This document shows positions 54,496-62,528 of a DNA stretch of 64,000 nucleotides, piece by piece (within the stretch, counting starts at the first letter, position 1; the number at the start of each line of letters is the position of its first letter). Source of the DNA: Sphingomonas sp. IBVSS2 (GTDB taxonomy: Bacteria; Pseudomonadota; Alphaproteobacteria; Sphingomonadales; Sphingomonadaceae); assembly GCF_002127225.1 (NCBI RefSeq), contig NZ_NFUR01000003.1, forward strand, positions 310,001-374,000. The letters run 5' to 3'. The notes under the pieces were generated by a model. That model saw nothing but the letters and a program-made list of their open reading frames with translations, made no database searches and had not been told where the DNA came from. Made by a program: the position numbers and the translations under genes.

Positions 54496-55061
54496 CGCGC
54501 CGCTTCTATGTCCGCGCCACTGTCGCTGCCGCAACCGGGTTCACGGCTGCTTTCGCTGCGATCGCCGCCATTCATCCCGTGCCGCGCGTGCTGTGGAACG
54601 CCAGCGCCAGCGCGCCGCTCGGGCTCTACCGGATCGAGCCCGAGCGCGACCCGCCGCCCGGCGCGCTGGTCGCCGTCACGCCGCCCCAGCGTCTCGCGCG
54701 CTGGATGGCCGAGCGCCATTACCTGGGCGAAGGCGTGCCGCTGCTGAAGCATGTCGCCGGCAAGGCAGGACAGCGCATCTGCCGGCTGGGCGACAGCGTG
54801 AGCGTCGATCGGCGGCCCGTCGCTGTTGCGCGCAAGCGCGACCGGCTCGGCCGTCCACTGCCCGTCTGGCAGGGCTGTCGCACACTGGCGACCGGCGAAC
54901 TGCTGCTGCTCAATCCTGCCGTCCCCGACAGCCTGGACGGCCGGTATTTCGGCTCGCTGCCGGCCTCAACCGTGATCGGCCGCGCAATCCCGATCCTCAC
55001 CCGCGATGCCCCCGGCGCGCCGCTGACGTGGCGCGGCTGGAGCCGTGAACCCCGCACCTAG
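54492..55061 (+). CDS. traF: S26 family signal peptidase TraF
   Basis: A 189-residue membrane-bound protease that matures the conjugative pilin. One N-terminal membrane helix (residues 8-27) precedes the catalytic Ser in NASASAPLGLYRI and the catalytic Lys in VPLLKHVAG, followed by VPDSLDGRYFG near the end. In RP4 TraF cuts and cyclises the TrbC pilin; trbC lies 6.9 kb downstream. Overlaps DUF2840 by 4 nt. Confidence 0.9.
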   Translation: MTRRFYVRATVAAATGFTAAFAAIAAIHPVPRVLWNASASAPLGLYRIEPERDPPPGALVAVTPPQRLARWMAERHYLGEGVPLLKHVAGKAGQRICRLGDSVSVDRRPVAVARKRDRLGRPLPVWQGCRTLATGELLLLNPAVPDSLDGRYFGSLPASTVIGRAIPILTRDAPGAPLTWRGWSREPRT

Positions 55062-55084
55062 CCGCCAACTGAAAGGACCATCCC

Positions 55085-55420
55085 ATGCAAATCGGCATGT
55101 TCACCCGCACCCCCAAAGGTTTTCAGGGCCGGATCGAGACGATGACGCTCGACGTGGCGCTCCGCATCGTTCCGGCAGAGCCGCAGGACGGCGAGAACGC
55201 GCCCGACTGGCGTGTCCATCTTGGCAAGACCGACAATGGCCCGGAGGTGGGCGCAGGCTGGAACGAGACCGGCGAGCGCGCTGGCGACTACGTCTCGCTG
55301 CGCCTCGACGATCCCGGCTTCTCGCAGCCGATCCGCGCCGCGCTGTTTCGCATCGGCGATGAGGATAGCGCCTGGGCGCTGCGCTGGAACCGGCCGCAAA
55401 AGCGCCGCGAGGAGGATTGA
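55085..55420 (+). CDS. DUF736 protein (second copy)
   Basis: A 111-residue DUF736 protein: MFTRTPKGFQGRIETMTLDV start, PDWRVHLG, EVGAGWNETGERAGDYVSLRLDDP (read in parts) and ALRWNRPQKRREED end. It shares the ordered blocks with the copy at 48488 but differs at most positions, so it is an old paralog rather than a recent duplicate. 4 nt before the lytic transglycosylase start. Confidence 0.87.
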   Translation: MQIGMFTRTPKGFQGRIETMTLDVALRIVPAEPQDGENAPDWRVHLGKTDNGPEVGAGWNETGERAGDYVSLRLDDPGFSQPIRAALFRIGDEDSAWALRWNRPQKRREED

Positions 55421-55424
55421 AGCG

Positions 55425-56348
55425 GTGCGCGTCTCGATCATCCCCTGGTTCGCGGGAAAACCGTCTCATCCCTTCGTCCCGCTCGGTCGCGGGTCGGCCG
55501 GCGCGCGCAGCGAAGGTCAAGGGCGGTCAACGGCCGGCGCTCTGCGCGCACCCTTTACCGCAGCGAGCACGCTGGCAGGTTGGCGTAGAAGCGGAGTCGG
55601 ATCGGCTCTGGCGCTGACGATCCTGCTGTTTTTGCCCGGCGTCGGGCCGGTCGCGGCATCGGCGCAGGATGTCTCCGCCGATCGCGCGCCGGCCCATCAT
55701 CCCTATGCCGGATATGTCGCCGACGCCGCGCGGCGGTTCGGCATTCCCGAGGCGTGGATTTGGGCCGTGATGCGCGTCGAGAGCAACGGCGACGCGCGCG
55801 CGGTTTCGACGGCCGGCGCGATGGGGCTGATGCAGATCATGCCCGCGACTTGGGGCCGTCTGCGCGCACGCTACGGGTTCGGCGCCGACCCCTTCGACGT
55901 GCGCGACAACATCATGGCGGGGACGGCTTATCTGCGCGAGATGCACGACCGCTACGGCGATGCCACCGCGATGCTCGCAGCCTATAACGCCGGGACCGGA
56001 CGCACCGACGATTACCTGTCGCGCGGCCGTCCACTGCCCGCTGAAACCCGCGCCTATCTCGGAAGGCTGGCGTCGATCACGGGCGGGGGCGGCGATACTC
56101 GGCTTGCCGCCGCGTCGCTTCCCGATCCGTTGGCCTGGCGTCGCGCCGCGCTGTTCGTGCGCGTGGCGAGTGCGCAGGATGCGATGTCCGGCGTCCAGTC
56201 CGGTGGCGGGTTCACGGCGTCCGCATCGGCGCCTGAGCCGCCGTCTGTCAGCCCCGCGACCGACAGCTCGCAGGCCGTTCCGCAGCGTGAAGCTGCTCCG
56301 GCCGACACGCTGTTCGTTCCCCGCGCCCGCGCGGGCCGACCGCAATGA
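55425..56348 (+). CDS. Lytic transglycosylase (VirB1-like)
   Basis: A 307-residue protein that opens peptidoglycan for the transfer channel. GTG at 55425 has GGAGG 9 nt upstream. A hydrophobic export segment lies at ~60-80 (ALALTILLFLPGVGPVAASAQ), unusually far from the start, so a later start is possible. The SLT domain has catalytic Glu119 in WAVMRVESNGD, then GAMGLMQIMPATW and AYNAGTGR. The C-terminal ~90 residues are Ala/Pro/Ser-rich. Confidence 0.87.
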   Translation: MRVSIIPWFAGKPSHPFVPLGRGSAGARSEGQGRSTAGALRAPFTAASTLAGWRRSGVGSALALTILLFLPGVGPVAASAQDVSADRAPAHHPYAGYVADAARRFGIPEAWIWAVMRVESNGDARAVSTAGAMGLMQIMPATWGRLRARYGFGADPFDVRDNIMAGTAYLREMHDRYGDATAMLAAYNAGTGRTDDYLSRGRPLPAETRAYLGRLASITGGGGDTRLAAASLPDPLAWRRAALFVRVASAQDAMSGVQSGGGFTASASAPEPPSVSPATDSSQAVPQREAAPADTLFVPRARAGRPQ

Positions 56349-56586
56349 CCGGCGGCCTCCTTCGATCGTTTGCCCCCCTCGGTTTGAAGGGCGAAGGGGC
56401 AGGAAGAAGTCGGAGGGGACGAGGGCAAGATACAAGCCGCACCCCGTTTCGCCGAAAAGCCGAGGCTTTTCATGTGGCTAACGTGGGGGCGTCGGTCGGC
56501 GAGCGTGCCGCTCGGAAGGAAAAAGCTAGGCATTTCAACGCGCCGAACGGCACCACGGCCGGTTTTCGGCGGAAAGCGGCCCGACC
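56349..56586 (+). other. Candidate oriT region upstream of the relaxase
   Basis: 238 nt with no credible gene. A perfect inverted repeat GAAAAGCC-GA-GGCTTTTC (56454-56471) is followed by CTAACGTGGGGGCG, a layout (arm pair then nick-like segment) usual for an origin of transfer. oriT of ICEs of this kind lies just before the relaxase gene. The nick site is not determined. Confidence 0.45.
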
Positions 56587-58344
56587 ATGAGCGACGAGCG
56601 CGAGTTTCGCGTTCGGCCGGGCAAGGCCAAGCGCAGCAAGGCGCAGGGCCGCAATGCCCGCGGGCTGGTCGCCGAGGTGCTGCGCGTCGCGGCAACGAGC
56701 GGCGGCAGCCAGCGCGGGGGCTGGGGCGGACCCAGCCGGCGCGGCCAATCGAGCTTCGGGAAGGGACGCACGGCGTTTGCGCGCAGTCGCCTGTTCGGCT
56801 CCGGCCGCCGCGTGCTGGTGAAGGCGCTGCCGGTGCGCCACCGCATCGGCGGCCGGCGCATGGCGCCGCTGTCCGCGCACATCGCCTATCTCAAGCGCGA
56901 AGGCGTGACCCGCGATGGCTCGCCGACGCGCATGTTCGACGCCGAGTCCGACCGCGCCGATGATCGCGCGTTTGCGGATCGGTGCAGGGACGACCGACAT
57001 CATTTCCGCATCATCGTATCGCCCGAAGATGCGAGCGAGCTGACCGACCTTCGCGAATACACCCGCGACCTTGTGCGCCAGATGGAGGCGGACCTGGGAA
57101 CGCGGCTCGATTGGGTCGCGGTCGATCACTGGAACACCGACAACCCGCACGTCCATCTGCTGGTGCGCGGGCAGACCGACCAGGGTGCCGATCTCGTCAT
57201 GGCCCGCGACTATATCAGCCACGGCCTGCGCTCGCGCGCCGAGGAGCTGGCCTTCGCCGAGTTGGGGCCGAAGCCCGAGCATGAAATCAGCCAAGCGCTC
57301 GACCGCGAGGTAACGGCGGAGCGCTGGACCCGGCTCGACACCGAGATCGGCCGCGTTGCCGACGAGCTGGGCGTCATCGACCTGCGCCCGGAGCGACCAG
57401 GCCCGGACGATCCGTGGCTCCGCCGCCTGATGGTCGGGCGCTTGCAGCACCTTGAGACGATGGGGCTCGCCGCCGAGGGCGAGCCGGGCCAATGGGCGGT
57501 CGCCGAAGGCGCGCAGGCGAAGTTGCGCGAGCTAGCCGCGCGCGGCGACATCATCCGCACCATCGGCCACGCGCTCAAGGATCACGGACAAGACCGATCG
57601 CTCGACAGCTATGCGGTTCTGAGCGACACGCCCGAGAAGCCGATCGTGGGTCGGTTGATCGGCAAGGGGCTGCACGATGAACTGACCGGCGCCGCCTATG
57701 CCGTGATCGACGGCACGGACGGCCGCGCGCATCATGTCCGCTTGCCCGGCATCGAGGGGCTGGAGCACAGCCCCAAGCTCGGCGGCATCGTCGAGCTGCG
57801 CGCGGTCGGCAAGCCCGGCGAGCCGAAGCCGAGCCTGATCCTCGCAACGCGATCGGACCTCGACCTGTCGGCGCAGGTCAAGGCGCCCGGTGCGACCTGG
57901 CTGGACCATCGCCTGATCGAGCGCGGCGTGGGCGTCGCGGACGGCGGGTTCGGCGCCGAGGTGCGCCGCGCGATGGACGCGCGCACCGACCATCTGGTCA
58001 AGGAAGGGCTGGCGCGCCGGTTCGGCGAGCGAACGGTGTTCGAGCGCGGTCTGATCGACACGCTGCGGCGGCACGAGCTGGACTCGGTTGGCGCGAAGAT
58101 CGCGGGCGAGACGGGCCTTGCCTATCGGCCGACGCAAGCGGGCGAGAAGATCGCCGGCGTCGTTCGCCAGCGGCTCGCGCTCGCGTCCGGCCGCTTCGCC
58201 CTGATCGACGATGGCCTCGGCTTCCGCCTCGTACCCTGGGCAAGCGCCCTCGAACAGCAGCTCGGCCGTCAGGTGTCCGGCGTGATCCGCGACGGCGGCG
58301 GGCTCGACCTGATGATGGGCCGCAAGCGCGGCCTCGGCCTCTAG
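56587..58344 (+). CDS. rlxS: Conjugative relaxase (DUF3363, RlxS-like)
   Basis: A 585-residue protein that nicks DNA at oriT. A basic Gly/Arg/Ser-rich N-terminus (to ~residue 85) is followed by the catalytic domain: HIAYLKREGVTRDG, the HHFRIIVSPEDA strand and the His cluster of the HUH motif in WNTDNPHVHLLVRG near residue 190. The C-terminal half is DUF3363 (PKLGGIVELRAVGKPGEPKPS). Order relaxase-traG matches ICEMlSym rlxS-traG. Confidence 0.9.
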   Translation: MSDEREFRVRPGKAKRSKAQGRNARGLVAEVLRVAATSGGSQRGGWGGPSRRGQSSFGKGRTAFARSRLFGSGRRVLVKALPVRHRIGGRRMAPLSAHIAYLKREGVTRDGSPTRMFDAESDRADDRAFADRCRDDRHHFRIIVSPEDASELTDLREYTRDLVRQMEADLGTRLDWVAVDHWNTDNPHVHLLVRGQTDQGADLVMARDYISHGLRSRAEELAFAELGPKPEHEISQALDREVTAERWTRLDTEIGRVADELGVIDLRPERPGPDDPWLRRLMVGRLQHLETMGLAAEGEPGQWAVAEGAQAKLRELAARGDIIRTIGHALKDHGQDRSLDSYAVLSDTPEKPIVGRLIGKGLHDELTGAAYAVIDGTDGRAHHVRLPGIEGLEHSPKLGGIVELRAVGKPGEPKPSLILATRSDLDLSAQVKAPGATWLDHRLIERGVGVADGGFGAEVRRAMDARTDHLVKEGLARRFGERTVFERGLIDTLRRHELDSVGAKIAGETGLAYRPTQAGEKIAGVVRQRLALASGRFALIDDGLGFRLVPWASALEQQLGRQVSGVIRDGGGLDLMMGRKRGLGL

Positions 58345-58363
58345 CCAGCGCAAGGAGACAAGC

Positions 58364-60337
58364 ATGTCCGCGACCAAGATATTGTGGGGCCAGGTCATCA
58401 CCGTGTTCCTGATCGTGCTCGCCGGTGTGTGGGGCGCGACGCAGTGGACTGCGGCCGCGCTCGCCTATCAGCCCGAGCTTGGGCCGCCCTGGTTCATGGC
58501 TTTCGGCTGGCGGGTCTATCCGCCGCCGGCCTTCTTCTGGTGGTGGTTCTCGTTCGATGCCTATGCGCCAGCCATATTCCAGACCGGGGCATTCATCGCC
58601 GCGTCGGGCGGGTTCGTGTCGATCGCTGTCGCAATCGGCATGTCCGTGTGGCGCGCGCGCGAGCTGAAGAACGCGGAGACATACGGCTCGGCGCGCTGGG
58701 CCAGCGAGAAGGAAATTCGCGGCGCAGGGTTGCTGGGGCCGAACGGCGTCGTGCTCGGCAAGCTCGCGCGCGATTATCTGCGTCACGATGGCCCCGAGCA
58801 TGTGCTGTGCTTCGCGCCGACGCGGAGCGGCAAAGGCGTCGGTCTGGTCGTGCCGTCGCTGCTGACCTGGCCGGGATCTGCGATCGTCCATGACATCAAG
58901 GGTGAGAACTGGCAGCTCACCGCCGGCTTCCGGTCGCGGCATGGGCGCGTGCTGCTGTTCGATCCGACCAACGCTGCATCAGCCGCCTACAATCCGTTGC
59001 TCGAAGTGCGGCGCGGCCAGTGGGAGGTGCGCGACGTGCAGAATGTCGCCGACGTGCTGGTCGATCCAGAAGGCAGTCTCGAGCGTCGAAACCACTGGGA
59101 AAAAACTTCGCACTCGCTGCTAGTCGGCGCGATCCTCCACGTCCTCTATGCCGAAGCCGACAAGACGCTGGCCGGCGTGGCGTCGATTCTCTCCGATCCG
59201 TCACGCACAATCGAGCAGACGCTAGCCGCGATGATGGCGACGCCGCACCTGGGTGAAGCGGGCGTGCATCCTGTCGTCGCCTCGGCCGCGCGCGAACTGC
59301 TGAACAAATCCGACAACGAGCGGTCAGGCGTGCTCTCGACCGCCATGTCGTTCCTCGGGCTCTATCGCGATCCTGTCGTGGCGCAGGTCACGCGGGCGTG
59401 CCATTGGCGCATATCGGATCTGGTCGAAGGCGAGACGCCGGCGACGCTCTATCTGGTCGTGCCGCCCAGCGACATCTCGCGGACCAAGCCGCTAATCCGC
59501 CTGATCCTCAACCAGATCGGACGCCGGCTGACCGAGGAGCTGACACCAAAGGGCAACCGCCAGCGCGTGCTCCTGATGCTTGACGAGTTCCCGGCTCTCG
59601 GCCGGCTCGACTTCTTCGAGTCCGCGCTGGCGTTCATGGCGGGCTATGGCTTGAAAGCGTTCCTGATCGCACAGTCGCTCAACCAGATCGAGAAGGCATA
59701 CGGGCCGAACAACGCGATCCTCGACAACTGTCATGTCCGGGTGAGCTTCGCCACCAACGACGAGCGCACCGCCAAGCGCGTGTCGGACGCGCTCGGCACC
59801 GCGACCGAGATGCGGGCGATGAAGAACTACGCCGGGCATCGCCTGTCGCCGTGGCTGGGGCATTTGATGGTGTCGCGCTCCGAGACCGCTCGCCAGCTCC
59901 TCACGCCCGGCGAGGTGATGCAACTTCCGCCCGGCGACGAGATCGTGATGGTAGCGGGTGTCCATCCGATCCGCGCGAAGAAGGCGCGCTACTTTCAGGA
60001 TCGCCGCCTGTCCGAGCGGATCATGGACGCGCCCAAACCGAGTGCGGGCGCGGCGCGGGCCGACGACTGGACCGGCCGTGCCGCCGCCGCCGATCCGGCC
60101 GACGTGGCGCGGATCGTGCGGGCGCAGGAGGACGCCGCCAATGGCGGGCTCCGCCGTGAACCCGAGCTGCCCGAGCATGTCGCCATCGCGCCGGAGGCAT
60201 CACCACCGCCCGCGCAGGAGTTTGCAATCGTCGATGACGAGCAGGACGATGTGGCGCGGCAGGCGGCCGTCCGTCGCCGGATGCAGGGGCTCGCACGTCA
60301 AGCGTCGCTCGCCCCCGGCGACGGCATCGAGTTGTAG
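58364..60337 (+). CDS. traG: Type IV coupling protein TraG/VirD4
   Basis: A 657-residue inner-membrane ATPase that links the relaxosome to the trb channel. Two N-terminal membrane helices (about 10-30 and 75-95) precede Walker A at residues ~151-160 (APTRSGKGVG). Walker B is LLMLDEFPALGRLDF, and RVSFATNDERTAKRVSDALG is family-typical. GGAGA before the ATG. The C-terminal tail is acidic and Pro/Ala-rich. Confidence 0.95.
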   Translation: MSATKILWGQVITVFLIVLAGVWGATQWTAAALAYQPELGPPWFMAFGWRVYPPPAFFWWWFSFDAYAPAIFQTGAFIAASGGFVSIAVAIGMSVWRARELKNAETYGSARWASEKEIRGAGLLGPNGVVLGKLARDYLRHDGPEHVLCFAPTRSGKGVGLVVPSLLTWPGSAIVHDIKGENWQLTAGFRSRHGRVLLFDPTNAASAAYNPLLEVRRGQWEVRDVQNVADVLVDPEGSLERRNHWEKTSHSLLVGAILHVLYAEADKTLAGVASILSDPSRTIEQTLAAMMATPHLGEAGVHPVVASAARELLNKSDNERSGVLSTAMSFLGLYRDPVVAQVTRACHWRISDLVEGETPATLYLVVPPSDISRTKPLIRLILNQIGRRLTEELTPKGNRQRVLLMLDEFPALGRLDFFESALAFMAGYGLKAFLIAQSLNQIEKAYGPNNAILDNCHVRVSFATNDERTAKRVSDALGTATEMRAMKNYAGHRLSPWLGHLMVSRSETARQLLTPGEVMQLPPGDEIVMVAGVHPIRAKKARYFQDRRLSERIMDAPKPSAGAARADDWTGRAAAADPADVARIVRAQEDAANGGLRREPELPEHVAIAPEASPPPAQEFAIVDDEQDDVARQAAVRRRMQGLARQASLAPGDGIEL

Positions 60338-60346
60338 GCAGCGGTC

Positions 60347-60772
60347 ATGCGCGTTCGGCTCAACGTCTATTTTCCGCCCATGCTCGCCAAGCAGATCGAC
60401 GAGTTGGCGATCCGGCGACGCATCTCGCGATCGGCGATCGTGGAGGCGGCGGTCACGTCCTATCTGTCGCCGGACGGCGCAGATCGGATGGAGGCGGCAT
60501 TTGCCCGGCGGCTCGACCGCCTATCGCGCCAGGTCCAGCGGCTTGAACGCAATACGGGCCTTTCGACAGAGGCGTTGGCACTGTTTGTTCGCTTCTGGCT
60601 GTCGGTGACGCCGCCGCTGCCGGACGAGGATCAAGCCGCCGCCCAAGTGAAGGGTCGCAAGCGCTATGAGGGCTTCGTCGAAACGCTCGGCCGGCGCTAT
60701 GCGAGCGGCAAGAGCCTGCTCGACGAGATCCCCGAAGATGTGCGGCCCAAATCCGCGACCGATTCGGAGTAA
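60347..60772 (+). CDS. Ribbon-helix-helix (CopG-like) protein before trb genes
   Basis: A 141-residue protein. RVRLNVYFPPMLAKQIDELAIRRRISRSAIVEAAVTSYL is an RHH domain (read in parts); the middle (~50-75) is a coiled coil and the tail acidic. It lies 9 nt after traG and 171 nt before trbB, where CopG-type regulators of conjugation operons are usual. Likely binds the trb promoter or its own. Confidence 0.8.
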   Translation: MRVRLNVYFPPMLAKQIDELAIRRRISRSAIVEAAVTSYLSPDGADRMEAAFARRLDRLSRQVQRLERNTGLSTEALALFVRFWLSVTPPLPDEDQAAAQVKGRKRYEGFVETLGRRYASGKSLLDEIPEDVRPKSATDSE

Positions 60773-60901
60773 ACGCGGGCCGATTGCAGGAACGGCCAGC
60801 GGGCCGATCCGCCATCGGTAAGTTTCTGCCGCCGCCTCTACTACGCCTTCAGCTATCTGTTGCTTAGGCCCCGTTTCTGCCTCTCTTGATGTGCCCCGAC
60901 A

Positions 60902-60923
60902 GCCGGGCGGCGGTTCGCCCGGC
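60902..60923 (+). promoter_or_regulatory. Hairpin in the gap before trbB
   Basis: GCCGGGCG-GCGGTT-CGCCCGGC, 8-bp stem, 20 nt before the trbB start, in a 171-nt gap. It may shape the trb leader or be a binding site for the preceding RHH protein. Confidence 0.4.
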
Positions 60924-60943
60924 CCTTATGAGGGGCCAGTTCC

Positions 60944-61930
60944 TTGACCGTTCACCCGATCCGATCCGAGGCGAAGTCACGCGGCGCGAGAATGCTGCGG
61001 ACGGCTCTCGGATCGTCGATTGCAGCCTGGCTCGACGATCCGGCTGTGATCGAGGTCATGTTGAACCCAGACGGGCGGCTGTGGGTCGATCGCCTCGGCG
61101 ACGGGATCAGCGACACCGGCGAGCTGCTGTGCGCCGCCGATGGCGAACGCATCGTCCGCCTAGTTGCGCATCATGTCGGCGTCGAAGTTCACGCCAAGTC
61201 CCCGCGCGTTTCGGCCGAATTGCCCGAAGGTGGTGAACGGTTCGAGGGACTGCTTCCGCCTGTCGTCGCAGCCCCGGCTTTCGCGATCCGTAAGCCCGCC
61301 GTCGCGGTGTTCACGCTCGACGATTATGGGGCGGCCGGGATCATGTCGGCGGCCGAGGCGGCGGCGCTGCGCGATGGTGTTGCGGCCCGCGCCAACATCC
61401 TGGTCGCGGGCGGCACCGGCAGCGGCAAGACCACCCTGGTCAACGCGCTCTTGGCCGAGGTCGCCAAGACCGCCGACCGTATCGTCTTGATCGAAGATAC
61501 GCGCGAGCTGCAATGCGCCGCGCCCAACCTCGTCGCCATGCGGACCAAGGATGGCGTCGTTTCGCTTTCCGATCTCGTCCGGTCCTCGCTCCGCCTGCGG
61601 CCCGATCGCATCCCGATCGGCGAGGTGCGCGGCGCTGAAGCGCTCGACCTGCTTAAAGCCTGGGGGACCGGGCACCCCGGCGGCATTGGCACCATCCACG
61701 CTGGAACCGCGCTCGGCGCGCTGCGCCGTATGGAACAGCTCATTCAGGAAGCCGTCGTCACGGTCCCCCGCGCGCTGCTCGCCGAGACCATCGACCTGAT
61801 CGCCGTCCTGGTCCGCGATGGGCATGGCCGCCGTCTCGCCGAGCTGGCGCGTGTCGAGGGGCTGGACCCCATCACCGGCGACTACCGCATCGCTTCGCTT
61901 TCCCAACCCCAGCCAGGAGACGTCAAATGA
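60944..61930 (+). CDS. trbB: Conjugal transfer ATPase TrbB (VirB11 family)
   Basis: A 328-residue hexameric traffic ATPase of the mating-pair channel. Walker [10 protein letters not shown] is at residues 156-164, the Asp box is LIEDTRELQ, and the His box is [16 protein letters not shown]. The start is taken as TTG at 60944, with AGGGGCC upstream; no better in-frame ATG precedes the domain. Its stop overlaps trbC by 4 nt. Confidence 0.94.
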   Translation: MTVHPIRSEAKSRGARMLRTALGSSIAAWLDDPAVIEVMLNPDGRLWVDRLGDGISDTGELLCAADGERIVRLVAHHVGVEVHAKSPRVSAELPEGGERFEGLLPPVVAAPAFAIRKPAVAVFTLDDYGAAGIMSAAEAAALRDGVAARANILVAGGTGSGKTTLVNALLAEVAKTADRIVLIEDTRELQCAAPNLVAMRTKDGVVSLSDLVRSSLRLRPDRIPIGEVRGAEALDLLKAWGTGHPGGIGTIHAGTALGALRRMEQLIQEAVVTVPRALLAETIDLIAVLVRDGHGRRLAELARVEGLDPITGDYRIASLSQPQPGDVK

Positions 61931-62259
61931 TCCATGCCCTTCGGCATGGCGCACACCGCGCCATGCTCGCCGCCACCGCCAGCGTGATCGCGCTGACTGC
62001 TGCTGTTCCCGCTTATGCGTCGGGATCATCGATGCCGTGGGAAGCGCCCCTTCAATCCATCCTCCAATCGATCGAGGGGCCGGTCGCAAAGATTATCGCG
62101 GTCATCATCATCATCGTGACCGGCCTGACCCTCGCGTTCGGCGACACATCGGGCGGCTTCCGGCGGCTGATCCAGATCGTGTTCGGCCTGTCGATCGCCT
62201 TCGCCGCGTCGAGCTTCTTCCTGTCGTTCTTCAGCTTCGGCGGCGGGGCGCTCGTCTGA
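61927..62259 (+). CDS. trbC: Conjugative pilin TrbC
   Basis: A 110-residue pilin precursor (VirB2 family). A signal peptide (residues ~12-33, cleaved near AYASGSS) is followed by two hydrophobic helices, VAKIIAVIIIIVTGLTLAF and LSIAFAASSFFLSFF, with a polar loop between. Likely substrate of TraF. Ends in the start of trbD. Confidence 0.9.
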   Translation: MIHALRHGAHRAMLAATASVIALTAAVPAYASGSSMPWEAPLQSILQSIEGPVAKIIAVIIIIVTGLTLAFGDTSGGFRRLIQIVFGLSIAFAASSFFLSFFSFGGGALV

Positions 62260-62528
62260 TGGAAGCGAGCGAGCCGATCGCGGGCTTCTCCGCTCCCGTC
62301 CACCGGGCGCTGACCGAGCCGATATTGCTCGGCGGCGCACCGCGGGCGCTCGCCATCGTCAACGGGACGCTGGCGGGCGCGATCGGTCTCGGCCTGCGTC
62401 TCTGGATCGCGGGCCTCGTCATCTGGGCGATCGGCCATGCGCTCTCGGTCTGGGCTGCGCGCCGCGACCCGCAGTTCGTGGACGTCGCCCGCCGCCACCT
62501 CCGTTACCCGACATGGATGCAGCCATGA
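62259..62528 (+). CDS. trbD: TrbD (VirB3-like) membrane protein
   Basis: An 89-residue protein. FSAPVHRALTEPILLGGAPR is the VirB3/TrbD N-terminus, and hydrophobic helices cover ~30-65 (LAGAIGLGLRLWIAGLVIWAI). RDPQFVDVARRHLRYP is the conserved end. It works with TrbE in the inner membrane. Overlaps trbC by 1 nt and trbE by 4 nt. Confidence 0.92.
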   Translation: MEASEPIAGFSAPVHRALTEPILLGGAPRALAIVNGTLAGAIGLGLRLWIAGLVIWAIGHALSVWAARRDPQFVDVARRHLRYPTWMQP

